Of a stretch of 21,159 nt of DNA, positions 1-6,120 are shown piece by piece. Origin of the DNA: CAWVWD01 sp045106825 (GTDB taxonomy: Bacteria; Bacteroidota; Bacteroidia; Chitinophagales; Saprospiraceae); NCBI GenBank assembly GCA_045106825.1, contig JBGCFH010000030.1:1-21159 (forward strand), read 5' to 3'. How positions within the stretch are numbered: position 1 is the first letter of the stretch; every line of letters begins with the position of its first letter. The position numbers and the translations under genes are program-made. The notes beneath the pieces were generated by a model. The model was not told the DNA's origin and did not search any database. It saw only the letters and a list, made by a program, of their open reading frames with translations.

Positions 1-108
1 TCTTACCTTAGTGACACTAACGTATTTCATGTACGGCTTGTCAAAGTTTTTATACTTATGACAAGGATTGCCGTATTTATCCTTTTTTAGTAATTGTACA
101 TTCTCCAT
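1..108 (-). CDS. Partial leftward gene, N-terminus only, function unknown
   Basis: On the minus strand an ATG at 108 opens a frame that stays open for 36 codons and leaves the window at base 1. The peptide begins MENVQLLKKDKYGNPCHKYK and continues with a Lys/Tyr-rich hydrophilic sequence ending in VSVTKVR, with codon choice like the rest of the window. No plus-strand frame across 1-93 gives a convincing protein. A TATATTTG box lies seven bases upstream of the ATG on the same strand, matching the Bacteroidetes -7 consensus TAnnTTTG and implying a very short or absent leader. The gene would be the first of a leftward block, divergent from the rest of the window, as in crAss-like genomes with two opposed gene blocks. 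I do not recognise the family. The call rests on coding appearance and promoter placement; only the N-terminus is visible. Confidence 0.6.
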   Translation of the reverse strand, partial: MENVQLLKKDKYGNPCHKYKNFDKPYMKYVSVTKVR

Positions 109-144
109 AATTCCCAAATATACGAACTGATTGGGAATTATGGA
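104..144. repeat. Perfect 14-bp inverted repeat in the divergent control region
   Basis: TCCATAATTCCCAA at 104-117 is the exact reverse complement of TTGGGAATTATGGA at 131-144, with a 13-base spacer. The left arm overlaps both the start codon and the -7 box of the leftward gene. The right arm covers the likely -33 region of the rightward promoter. This placement suggests an operator through which one dimeric or cooperative regulator could control both directions. That role is inferred; the repeat itself is seen directly. Confidence 0.7.
115..122 (-). promoter_or_regulatory. Putative -7 element of the leftward promoter
   Basis: The minus strand reads TATATTTG here, a full match to the Bacteroidetes -7 consensus TAnnTTTG, seven bases upstream of the leftward ATG at 108. 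No clear TTG is present at the usual -33 distance; the nearest is TTTCC. The -7 element is the more conserved of the two in this phylum. The implied transcript has almost no leader. Confidence 0.5.
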
Positions 145-162
145 AATATTTTTGTATATTTG
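131..162 (+). promoter_or_regulatory. Putative rightward promoter of the 166-3265 cassette
   Basis: TTG at 131-133 and TATATTTG at 155-162 are separated by 21 bases, which fits the Bacteroidetes -33/-7 arrangement. The start codon ATG at 166 follows the -7 box after only three bases, so the transcript would be essentially leaderless, or translation begins further downstream. The -33 region lies inside the right arm of the 14-bp inverted repeat, so it is probably operator-controlled. The motif matches are seen; activity is inferred. Confidence 0.5.
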
Positions 163-165
163 GGT

Positions 166-531
166 ATGGTTTTAATAGAAGTTATTGTTGGTATTTTTGG
201 CTTAGTTGTCGAATCGGTCGTTGAACGCTTTGGTAATAAGTCAAAACAATTACATAGTAATTCAATTAAAAATGGTGATTCTGTAATGTTTACTATTGAC
301 TTTTTGATTAAAAATGATTTAGTAGAATCTAAGTACAAAGCAGAATCTTTTAAAGTTAGCCTTGCACACAAAGGATTTGCTTACGTAAATAACATAGGCG
401 ACGATTGTTGCAGTTTTGAAAAATATAAAAGAGTTCCTAATTCTTATGATGAACCTGTAAGAGAGTTTATATACAGTAAAGAAACTTACAATATAAGAAC
501 TTTTGATTTAAAGGATTTAATAAAAATATAG
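166..531 (+). CDS. Hypothetical protein with hydrophobic N-terminus, first gene of rightward cassette
   Basis: A protein of about 121 residues is predicted. I start it at ATG 166 rather than at the upstream in-frame TTG at 94, because 94-165 is the divergent promoter and inverted-repeat region and overlaps the start of the leftward gene. The first 18 residues (MVLIEVIVGIFGLVVESV) are strongly hydrophobic and could be a membrane-inserting helix. The rest is soluble and mixed-charge, with a CC pair near residue 80 and several Tyr/Lys-rich stretches. If transcription really starts near 166, the N-terminus could lie even further in. I recognise no family. It is followed two bases later by a small membrane protein gene, so the two may act together at the membrane; that is inference only. 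Confidence 0.6.
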   Translation: MVLIEVIVGIFGLVVESVVERFGNKSKQLHSNSIKNGDSVMFTIDFLIKNDLVESKYKAESFKVSLAHKGFAYVNNIGDDCCSFEKYKRVPNSYDEPVREFIYSKETYNIRTFDLKDLIKI

Positions 532-533
532 TT

Positions 534-782
534 ATGTGGTACAATTACGATGTGTCAATAAGTTTTAATGGAGGACATCTTTATTCAATGACTTTGGATT
601 TAAGGTGGTATATTCTAATGGTTTTTATGGTGATTAACTATTTTAGTCACAAACATTTCAAACCAAAATATTTAGAGTATGGTAATGGCTATGGTAAACA
701 GGTATCTCAATTGTACTACATGGGAACTTATCTTGCAATTGCTTTGCTATGGCTTATATTAGGAAACTTGTTTTTATGGTAA
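534..782 (+). CDS. Small two-helix membrane protein, function unknown
   Basis: This 82-residue protein has two clear hydrophobic segments, at about residues 25-38 (WYILMVFMVINYF core) and 62-81 (YLAIALLWLILGNLF core). They are joined by a basic and aromatic loop containing KHFKPK. The form suits a small phage inner-membrane protein. A holin is one possibility, but no lysis enzyme lies nearby, so superinfection exclusion or another membrane role is equally likely. It starts two bases after the preceding stop and ends one base before the next start, showing tight operon packing. No signal cleavage site is seen. The product is not recognised. Confidence 0.6.
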   Translation: MWYNYDVSISFNGGHLYSMTLDLRWYILMVFMVINYFSHKHFKPKYLEYGNGYGKQVSQLYYMGTYLAIALLWLILGNLFLW

Positions 783-783
783 A

Positions 784-1029
784 ATGAAAGAAGTTAAAAA
801 AGGGTTTAAGCACGAGATAATTAGAGATAGGGTTTATGGTAATTATTTGTCATTAAATGAAAACTCATTGACAGAAAGAATTGCTAAAGACCCTTTTGTT
901 AAGGTTCACCCTTGCTTTGTTATCAAGGCTTGGTTATTATTAAGGCTAATCAAAGAAATGACTTTTTTAGAATGTACAGAAAAAGATAAGCATTACGGAG
1001 AAGTTATGAAACATTATGAAAGGATATGA
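784..1029 (+). CDS. Small basic hypothetical protein
   Basis: This 81-residue protein starts MKEVKKGFKHEIIRDRVYG and is rich in Lys, Arg and Glu. A more hydrophobic stretch at about residues 42-58 (HPCFVIKAWLLLRLI) is too short and too interrupted by Lys and Arg to be a convincing membrane helix. The stop overlaps the start of the next gene in an ATGA arrangement, which usually gives translational coupling. No family is recognised. Its place in the RusA-containing cassette hints at a DNA-related accessory role, but nothing in the sequence proves this. Confidence 0.6.
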   Translation: MKEVKKGFKHEIIRDRVYGNYLSLNENSLTERIAKDPFVKVHPCFVIKAWLLLRLIKEMTFLECTEKDKHYGEVMKHYERI

Positions 1030-1508
1030 AATCAGTTAGATTAAGTGCTCACGTAAATGATGATGGCGAATTAAAACTCGGAACTTTTGAGAAACAAGTC
1101 ATCAAAGGATTTAGTGGAAATGCTATTTACTTAAACGTAGAAGAAAAACTTAAAAAACCATCCTTGAGCCAACGAGGGTATTACATGGGTTTTGTACTTC
1201 CTGTTTGGCGACTGTTGCTAATTAATGAAGATATAGAAAATCGTAAGTTTACAATTAAGCAACTTCATAAGATAGCCATAAAAAAGTTTATGCCGGCAGT
1301 TGAAAAAATGGTTGACATTGAAAATGCGGTTTATGAATTAGAAGACCCATCTACAAAAGAGGGTAGGGCTTCGATGGTCATGTATGCTATATTAACGGAA
1401 AGTGTAATTAGAATGATTGCAGAGTTGTACGGTGTAGTGATTCCTGATGCAAGTAAAGAAAATAAAGTTAAACCAAAAGATTTTGTAAATAATTATAATT
1501 ATGGGTAA
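1026..1508 (+). CDS. Conserved-type phage protein with SQRGYY motif, upstream of RusA
   Basis: This 160-residue protein has a central motif, KPSLSQRGYYMGFVLPVWR, at about residues 43-61. As I recall it, small proteins with a Q-x-x-Y-Y-x-x-x-V-(L/V)-P motif are common in Bacteroidetes phages and prophages beside RusA, replication and single-strand-binding genes. It also vaguely recalls NinB-type recombination proteins, in which a similar Q-x-x-Y-Y-W sequence occurs. A helical C-terminal half follows (residues 75-140), then a basic tail. It overlaps the previous gene by 4 bases (ATGA) and the next by 8, so it is translationally coupled in the cassette. A role in recombination or DNA processing is inferred from context, and the NinB link is weak. 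Confidence 0.6.
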   Translation: MKSVRLSAHVNDDGELKLGTFEKQVIKGFSGNAIYLNVEEKLKKPSLSQRGYYMGFVLPVWRLLLINEDIENRKFTIKQLHKIAIKKFMPAVEKMVDIENAVYELEDPSTKEGRASMVMYAILTESVIRMIAELYGVVIPDASKENKVKPKDFVNNYNYG

Positions 1509-1719
1509 AGTTATTAGTTACGAAAATCAAGATGAGATAGTAAGGTACTACTGTACGGTTTCAGATGACGAAATAGACTTTTCATTTGACAATACAGTTA
1601 ATGGAGGAAAGTTTATTAATGTTGCAGTTGATTCTCTTCAAAACAATGTAAATATGTCAAAAGAAGATGCTTTGGACTTGGCTAACAGAATTAAAGAGTT
1701 TTTTAAAGATACAGAATGA
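1501..1719 (+). CDS. Small acidic hypothetical protein
   Basis: This 72-residue acidic protein begins MGKVISYENQDEIVRYYCTV and ends in a helix (about residues 54-70) with the pattern SKEDALDLANRIKEFFKD. Small acidic phage proteins of this type are often DNA mimics or partners of neighbouring enzymes, but that is speculation here. It overlaps its upstream neighbour by 8 bases and the RusA-like gene by 4 (ATGA), so it is probably made in step with the resolvase. The family is not recognised. Confidence 0.6.
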   Translation: MGKVISYENQDEIVRYYCTVSDDEIDFSFDNTVNGGKFINVAVDSLQNNVNMSKEDALDLANRIKEFFKDTE

Positions 1720-2282
1720 ATATTGATTTAAGCAATTTTGAGCAAGGCAAAGATGGAGTTTACAAAAGAAAGAAAGTCAAAACTAAAAAGGTTAAAAAAT
1801 CTACTTATAAGCCTACTTTGAAAGGGGTTAAGCCAAACCTTAATGCTGTAAAGATTAATCACGATACAACCAAAGGAGAAACGGTTTACGCTACTTTTGA
1901 AATCATGGGTAAGTTTCCAACGCTTAATGATATACTTCTCACTAAATCAAGCCGATATAAAGGGAAATATAACGACATGAAAAAGAAGTTTGAAACGATT
2001 ATTACTGACCATGTAAATAAGCAATTACAACCAATTGATTTAAAGATGCCTTTTAAGCGAAAGGTACGAATGCAAATGGTTTGGTATGTAGATGCAAAAC
2101 GAAAAGACTTGGATAATGTAGATGCTGCACGAAAGTTTATCAACGATGCGTTGGTAGATATTGGCGTTATTTTAAAAGATAATCTTACTATCTATACAGA
2201 ACATGAAGCATTGATTGCTATTGATAAGAACTTTCCGAGGGTGGTAGTAAATATTTGCAAACCAAAATATAACTTGATATGA
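1716..2282 (+). CDS. rusA: RusA-family Holliday junction resolvase
   Basis: RusA-type endodeoxyribonucleases cut four-way DNA junctions and in phages tidy recombined or branched replication DNA before packaging. The 188-residue product shows the family signature RKDLDNV at residues 129-135, then KFINDAL at 140-146 and GVILKDNLTIY at 150-160. The acidic residues D131, D133 and D155 correspond to the three metal-binding aspartates of RusA, and K140 lies between them. The 60 N-terminal residues are strongly basic (KKVKTKKVKKSTYKP and similar) and make the protein longer than the usual 120-140 residues; they may add DNA affinity. The start overlaps the preceding gene (ATGA), and the next gene begins two bases after the stop. 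The resolvase is a short distance upstream of the terminase genes, which suits a role in clearing branches for packaging. Confidence 0.88.
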   Translation: MNIDLSNFEQGKDGVYKRKKVKTKKVKKSTYKPTLKGVKPNLNAVKINHDTTKGETVYATFEIMGKFPTLNDILLTKSSRYKGKYNDMKKKFETIITDHVNKQLQPIDLKMPFKRKVRMQMVWYVDAKRKDLDNVDAARKFINDALVDIGVILKDNLTIYTEHEALIAIDKNFPRVVVNICKPKYNLI

Positions 2283-2283
2283 T

Positions 2284-2925
2284 ATGACTGAATTTTATAG
2301 AGTATTAGAAATATTAGGCATTGACGTAGAACTATTTCAATTGAAATACAAAAGCAAAGAAGTTCCTAATACGATTTATTGTAACTCCGAGTTTTTAGAT
2401 AGATATAGATATGTGATACATCAAGGTAATTCTATATTAGAAATCGGAAAGACTTGCTTTCATTATATTATGACATCCAATGATGAAATAGTTGAATTGA
2501 TAGATGTTGGTAATGGAGCAAAAGTTTGGTTTTCTTATGAAAAAAGAGAACCGATTCGTTGGATGTCTAAAGAAAAAGCAGTATTACAGCAGAAACGTTT
2601 TAAATCAATAGAAGTTAAAATGAACAATGATATTTTTGGTATTCCTTTCTCGGGTTCACCAATAGAACCTAATGAAATGTCAAAAAGTATAAAGCCTTTT
2701 CCTTTAGACGAAGAAAGGTTTTATATCGAATACCAAAGAGAAGAGGCTTTATACTTTTTGAATAAAATCGAAAATGGTCACGAACTTATTATACAATCAC
2801 CTATATTTGATTACTGCCTTAAAATGTCTATCATTCATCGAAAAAGTTTACATTGGATGATAGGCGAAATAGTGAAAGAGAATATTGCACTCAAAAAAGC
2901 AATTGAAGGATTTCTAAGAAAATAG
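2284..2925 (+). CDS. Hypothetical protein between RusA and Tad2
   Basis: This 213-residue soluble protein has mixed beta and alpha character and no signal peptide or membrane segment. The middle has Pro/Gly-rich turns (IFGIPFSGSPIEPNEMSKS, about residues 118-136). The last 30 residues, ending in VKENIALKKAIEGFLRK, are predicted helical and basic. No catalytic motif or family was recognised. It sits one base after the RusA stop and four bases before the Tad2-family gene. Genes beside anti-defence proteins are often themselves counter-defence functions, which makes this a reasonable candidate for testing but not an assignment. Confidence 0.6.
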   Translation: MTEFYRVLEILGIDVELFQLKYKSKEVPNTIYCNSEFLDRYRYVIHQGNSILEIGKTCFHYIMTSNDEIVELIDVGNGAKVWFSYEKREPIRWMSKEKAVLQQKRFKSIEVKMNNDIFGIPFSGSPIEPNEMSKSIKPFPLDEERFYIEYQREEALYFLNKIENGHELIIQSPIFDYCLKMSIIHRKSLHWMIGEIVKENIALKKAIEGFLRK

Positions 2926-2929
2926 TAAT

Positions 2930-3265
2930 ATGGAAAAGAGTAATCAAAAAGAAACAGCGTACTTTGATATTGCAAGGGCAATTAGTCTATTAGACACAGG
3001 AATGGCGGTTGCCCGAAAAGGAATGGCTGAAAAAGGTCAGTTTATCTATAAACAGATTCCTCAAAAAGTGCCTATCGGAGTAATGCCGAAAATGACAAGC
3101 GTACCAACTTTTGTAAAACGTATCATGGAAGCAAGAAATCAAACCTTGAACTTTATTGACGGAAACTTTATGATTGTCAATGAATTAGGAAATACTTCTT
3201 ATTATACTCCTTCAGGGCAAGATTTAATTGCAAAAGATTGGTGTATTTATAGTACATCTTATTGA
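2930..3265 (+). CDS. tad2: DUF2829/Tad2-family protein, putative Thoeris anti-defence
   Basis: Tad2 proteins are phage-encoded sponges that bind the gcADPR-type signal made by the ThsB TIR enzyme of Thoeris, keeping the ThsA effector inactive; some homologues also bind cyclic dinucleotides. The 111-residue product has the family outline: an N-terminal helix (DIARAISLLDTGMAVARKG, residues 13-31) in the usual F-x-x-A-x-x-x-L-x-x-G-x-x-x-x-R-x-G form, and the C-terminal block YYTPSGQDLIAKDW at residues 91-104, matching the common W-x-P-S-x-x-D-x-x-A-x-D-W signature. The Trp normally following R-x-G is Met here (M32), as I recall also in some crAss-like relatives. Residues 42-75 form a longer middle segment. 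It is the last gene of its cassette, just before a strong terminator. Family membership is fairly sure; the actual ligand is unknown. Confidence 0.75.
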   Translation: MEKSNQKETAYFDIARAISLLDTGMAVARKGMAEKGQFIYKQIPQKVPIGVMPKMTSVPTFVKRIMEARNQTLNFIDGNFMIVNELGNTSYYTPSGQDLIAKDWCIYSTSY

Positions 3266-3395
3266 AAAAAGTTTTATATTAGCAATTGTAAGAAATGATG
3301 ACAAGTAGAAATCTTCTTTCATTGAGTTTTATTTGGGTTAGGTGTTAAGTGTTCTAAGGTTTTTGCTTTAGAACACTTTTTTTATATATTACAAT
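3266..3395 (+). other. 130-base intergenic region: junction of two gene cassettes
   Basis: This is the only gap longer than 30 bases after position 166. It contains TATATTAG at 3275-3282, one mismatch from the TAnnTTTG promoter box but without a TTG at proper spacing, and then about 65 bases with no clear structure. The intrinsic terminator (3347-3383) and 12 AT-rich bases before the ATG at 3396 complete it. No open frame of note and no tRNA-like fold were seen. Confidence 0.6.
3347..3383 (+). terminator. Strong intrinsic terminator after the tad2 cassette
   Basis: AAGTGTTCTAA at 3347-3357 pairs perfectly with TTAGAACACTT at 3368-3378 across a 10-base loop (GGTTTTTGCT). A run of seven T's lies at 3377-3383. 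This is a textbook rho-independent terminator for the rightward cassette. It ends only 12 bases before the start codon at 3396, so no full promoter fits downstream of it. It would also act as an attenuator for any transcript of the packaging genes that starts upstream. Confidence 0.9.
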
Positions 3396-3920
3396 ATGAT
3401 ATACCTTAAAAATGGAAAAGTCAACCTATTACCTCACGAAAAGACTAAACCTTGGGGTGATAAACTACGGTTCAACTTTGGTAACGATTTTCAATCTGTA
3501 TTGAATTATATCTACTTCGCCTATGGGAGAGAGAGCCATATCAAAAATATGCTGATTCAAGATAGAAAGCAGTATGCTTTTGAAAACTTATCCGAGTTTA
3601 AAACCTATGATACTTTTGTAGATGTAGAAAACAACACAGCTTTTCAAGAATGTATTGCTGCCTACAATAAAACAATGCGGACCAAAACAGAACAACGCAT
3701 TCTTTTAATCGAAGATAGAATTGACACTTTACAAGAAATAGCTTTAAGCTTACCTGTTGATAAAATAGACGATGCTAACAAGATATTGAAAAACATCGAT
3801 TCTCTTAACAAACAAATATCTAATCTTAAAAAGACGTTAATTCAAGAGGATGCTCAAAATATCCGTGCCGTTGGAATAACACTTTTTGAAATCCCCGATG
3901 AAAATGTAAAACTACTTTAA
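3396..3920 (+). CDS. Hypothetical protein directly upstream of TerL, possible small terminase
   Basis: The product has 174 residues. The N-terminal half is mixed alpha/beta, starting MIYLKNGKVNLLPHEKTKPW. Residues about 88-152 form a likely helical hairpin or coiled coil with regular Ile/Leu spacing (KTEQRILLIEDRIDTLQEIA, then SLNKQISNLKKTL). It ends one base before the TerL start codon. The position, size and coiled-coil centre fit a small terminase subunit, which recognises phage DNA and forms an oligomeric ring. No helix-turn-helix was clearly visible, and the assignment rests on position. It is the first gene after the terminator and therefore opens the structural operon. The alternative is a conserved protein unrelated to packaging. 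Confidence 0.6.
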   Translation: MIYLKNGKVNLLPHEKTKPWGDKLRFNFGNDFQSVLNYIYFAYGRESHIKNMLIQDRKQYAFENLSEFKTYDTFVDVENNTAFQECIAAYNKTMRTKTEQRILLIEDRIDTLQEIALSLPVDKIDDANKILKNIDSLNKQISNLKKTLIQEDAQNIRAVGITLFEIPDENVKLL

Positions 3921-3921
3921 T

Positions 3922-6120
3922 ATGAGCATGAATCCTTTTTCGTCTAAAGAGTTTTTTGAAGTTGGCAACCGTAAAGTTTATAAAACTAAATCGGGATGGT
4001 TTATAAACAATAAATCAAAGCCGCTACAAGATAGAATCTACCGGGCATCAGAAGTTGACTTTTCAAAGGTAAAGTGTTGGAACAAGAAAACTAAGAAGTT
4101 TATCAATACACATTACTTCTCTCCTGTCATATATGACGAAGAATGTGCCGTTCCCGAGTACAATCCCCAATGGGAAGAATACGCAACAATTGCTAAAAAA
4201 AAGACTTTACTAAGAATTAATTATCCTGCTTCTTACCGTTCTTATTGGGAGGAGCAACGTAGGCGATGTTATGAAGGTTATGAAGTAGGCGGTGTTAGAA
4301 TAACAGGAATACACTACTTTTATCTAAACTTTTGGAGAATCAAATCCAAAAAGGTAGGTCAAAAAGCAATACCACCTCTTTTCCTTGACATGGACAAAGA
4401 GTTTTTCGATGAAGTAGAAAAGGCTCAACAACAAGGAAAAAATCTACTTTGCGTTAAACGTCGTCAAATCGGTATGTCTGAAAAGATTGGTGCAATCGGT
4501 GCATACTTCTATACTTTTTTTCCTCACTCTGAAACCGTTTATGTTGGTGATGTAGATAAGTACTCTAAAGTAGGTTATGAAAAATGCCGTAGCGGATTAG
4601 ATAGTATGTCAAGGTTCTCTGACTTCGCAGCGGCTCCCGAGTTTGCCAAAAGAACTTCTATCAATAACGACAAACTTATAAAAAGTGGCTTTGATTTCTT
4701 TGGTAAAAAAGTAGGCTATTTATCATCTATTCATAGAAGAAATATAGATAATAATCCCCAAGCAACATCAGGGCTTTCTCCATCAATTGCATTCATTGAC
4801 GAAGGAGGTATCACTAAAATATTAATTCCATTATATGAAACAGGACTTATTCCTGCAATGGAAGAGGGTGGATTACAAGGAAATAGAATCATCATCATTA
4901 TTGCAACGGGCGGTTCAATGGAAGAGGGCATTGCTCAACTAATGAGAATGTTCTATAACCCCGAAGAGTTTAACCTAATGTCTTATGAAAATGAATGGGA
5001 TAGAAACGAAGACTTAGGATATGATGAAAAGTTAGGTAAGTGTGGATTGTTTTTTCCTGCATGGAAATATTACGTTCGTGATTATGACGGTAACTCTTAC
5101 AAAGAAGAGGGCATTGCCATTATAGAACATGAACGGTTGAAAATGTCGGGTGAAAAGTTACAGATTCATAAAACCCAAATGCCACTTACAACAGAAGAAG
5201 CATTTACACCATCGGGAGAATCTGTGTTTGATTTAGATAAGTTGATTAGCCAAAGAAGCCACTTGCTTAAATCATCATGGAAAGATAAAGTTCAATATGG
5301 TGATTTGGAATGGATAATGAACGGCAATAAGAAAATAGGTTTAAAGTTTGTTCCTGCAGGAAATGATTACCTTGCTAAAAATGATAACGGTGATTTAAAA
5401 TATCCGTTTAAAATATTTGAACACCCCTGGGTCCCAACGAAAGAAGGAGGACAAAAACAAATAACTACTTTCATGTTTGATGAACCTTTCTATCAAGGAC
5501 TATACAAAGGAGGTACGGATAGTTACGATAGACCTAACGCTCCATCTTCCGATTCTAAAGGTTCGTCTGCAATCTATAAAAGTGCATTGCCAGAAACATT
5601 ATTGTCACTCACTTCTTTTATGCCGTCTGCTACTTATATTGAACGACCTAAGAAAAGAGAAACCTTTTTCGAGAATACGGTCAAGCTTCATTTATATTAT
5701 GGATATGCAAAAAACTTGATAGAATACAGTAATATTACTATCTTTGATTATTATAAAAACAACAATTATCAATATCTACTAACAGAAAGACCTAAGTTAG
5801 CATACGCAAATGTAAAGCATAGTAAGACACAAAATAAATACGGAATAGACCCGAATACAAAACATTTTTGGGTTTCTGCGTATAAAGAGTATGTGTTCGA
5901 ATACGCTCACAATATTCAAGATTTAGAGTTTATACAAAAGCTAATTCGATTTAAAAACAATAAGGACTATAATTGTGATGAATCAATAGCTCACTTTTTA
6001 GCATGGCTTCAAGTTATCAATGACATTAAAAACGAAGCAACTGAAAGTAAAAACAAACAAGAATCTAATACTATACTTTTTGGATATGTTAAGAAAGGAG
6101 GTAAAATACATCAACGGTGA
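3922..6120 (+). CDS. terL: Terminase large subunit (TerL), crAss-like type
   Basis: TerL is the ATP-driven motor and nuclease that cuts concatemeric phage DNA and pumps it through the portal into the prohead. The product has 732 residues, in the range for crAss-like TerL. The ATPase domain shows a Walker A-like segment, CVKRRQIGMSEK, at residues 177-188, in the RRQ-x-G-x-S form typical of these phages. A Walker B segment, SIAFIDEGG, is at 288-296 with catalytic E294. The RNase H-like nuclease domain has GGTDSYD (D533), IEYSN (E601) and CDESIAHFLAWL (D686), a plausible metal-binding acidic triad. About 90 N-terminal residues precede the ATPase core. The gene begins one base after its upstream neighbour, and its stop overlaps the GTG start of the next gene. 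Confidence 0.93.
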   Translation: MSMNPFSSKEFFEVGNRKVYKTKSGWFINNKSKPLQDRIYRASEVDFSKVKCWNKKTKKFINTHYFSPVIYDEECAVPEYNPQWEEYATIAKKKTLLRINYPASYRSYWEEQRRRCYEGYEVGGVRITGIHYFYLNFWRIKSKKVGQKAIPPLFLDMDKEFFDEVEKAQQQGKNLLCVKRRQIGMSEKIGAIGAYFYTFFPHSETVYVGDVDKYSKVGYEKCRSGLDSMSRFSDFAAAPEFAKRTSINNDKLIKSGFDFFGKKVGYLSSIHRRNIDNNPQATSGLSPSIAFIDEGGITKILIPLYETGLIPAMEEGGLQGNRIIIIIATGGSMEEGIAQLMRMFYNPEEFNLMSYENEWDRNEDLGYDEKLGKCGLFFPAWKYYVRDYDGNSYKEEGIAIIEHERLKMSGEKLQIHKTQMPLTTEEAFTPSGESVFDLDKLISQRSHLLKSSWKDKVQYGDLEWIMNGNKKIGLKFVPAGNDYLAKNDNGDLKYPFKIFEHPWVPTKEGGQKQITTFMFDEPFYQGLYKGGTDSYDRPNAPSSDSKGSSAIYKSALPETLLSLTSFMPSATYIERPKKRETFFENTVKLHLYYGYAKNLIEYSNITIFDYYKNNNYQYLLTERPKLAYANVKHSKTQNKYGIDPNTKHFWVSAYKEYVFEYAHNIQDLEFIQKLIRFKNNKDYNCDESIAHFLAWLQVINDIKNEATESKNKQESNTILFGYVKKGGKIHQR

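Larger units (their letters stand above)
113..164. repeat. Perfect 11-bp inverted repeat interlocked with the 14-bp repeat
   Basis: CCCAAATATAC at 113-123 is the exact reverse complement of GTATATTTGGG at 154-164. Each arm holds one TATATTTG box, so the repeat is probably two matching -7 promoter elements facing outward. Bases 113-117 belong to both inverted repeats. In a read-through RNA the two stems would therefore compete or form a pseudoknot-like fold. Confidence 0.65.

Noticed and set aside
94..165. Upstream extension of the first rightward gene to TTG 94
   Set aside because: The extension is translated from inverted-repeat and promoter sequence and overlaps the leftward gene start; ATG 166 is preferred.
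3288..3346. tRNA-like or riboswitch-like element in the intergenic gap
   Set aside because: No cloverleaf, no T-loop sequence and no long complementary arms outside the terminator hairpin.
5477..5719. 80-codon open frame inside terL
   Set aside because: It is a different frame of the conserved nuclease domain, with no ribosome site or promoter; a shadow frame.
6094..6102. Perfect Shine-Dalgarno AAAGGAGGT before the 6117 gene
   Set aside because: It lies 14 bases from the GTG, too far for normal use, and encodes Lys-Gly-Gly in TerL; Bacteroidetes hardly use such sites.
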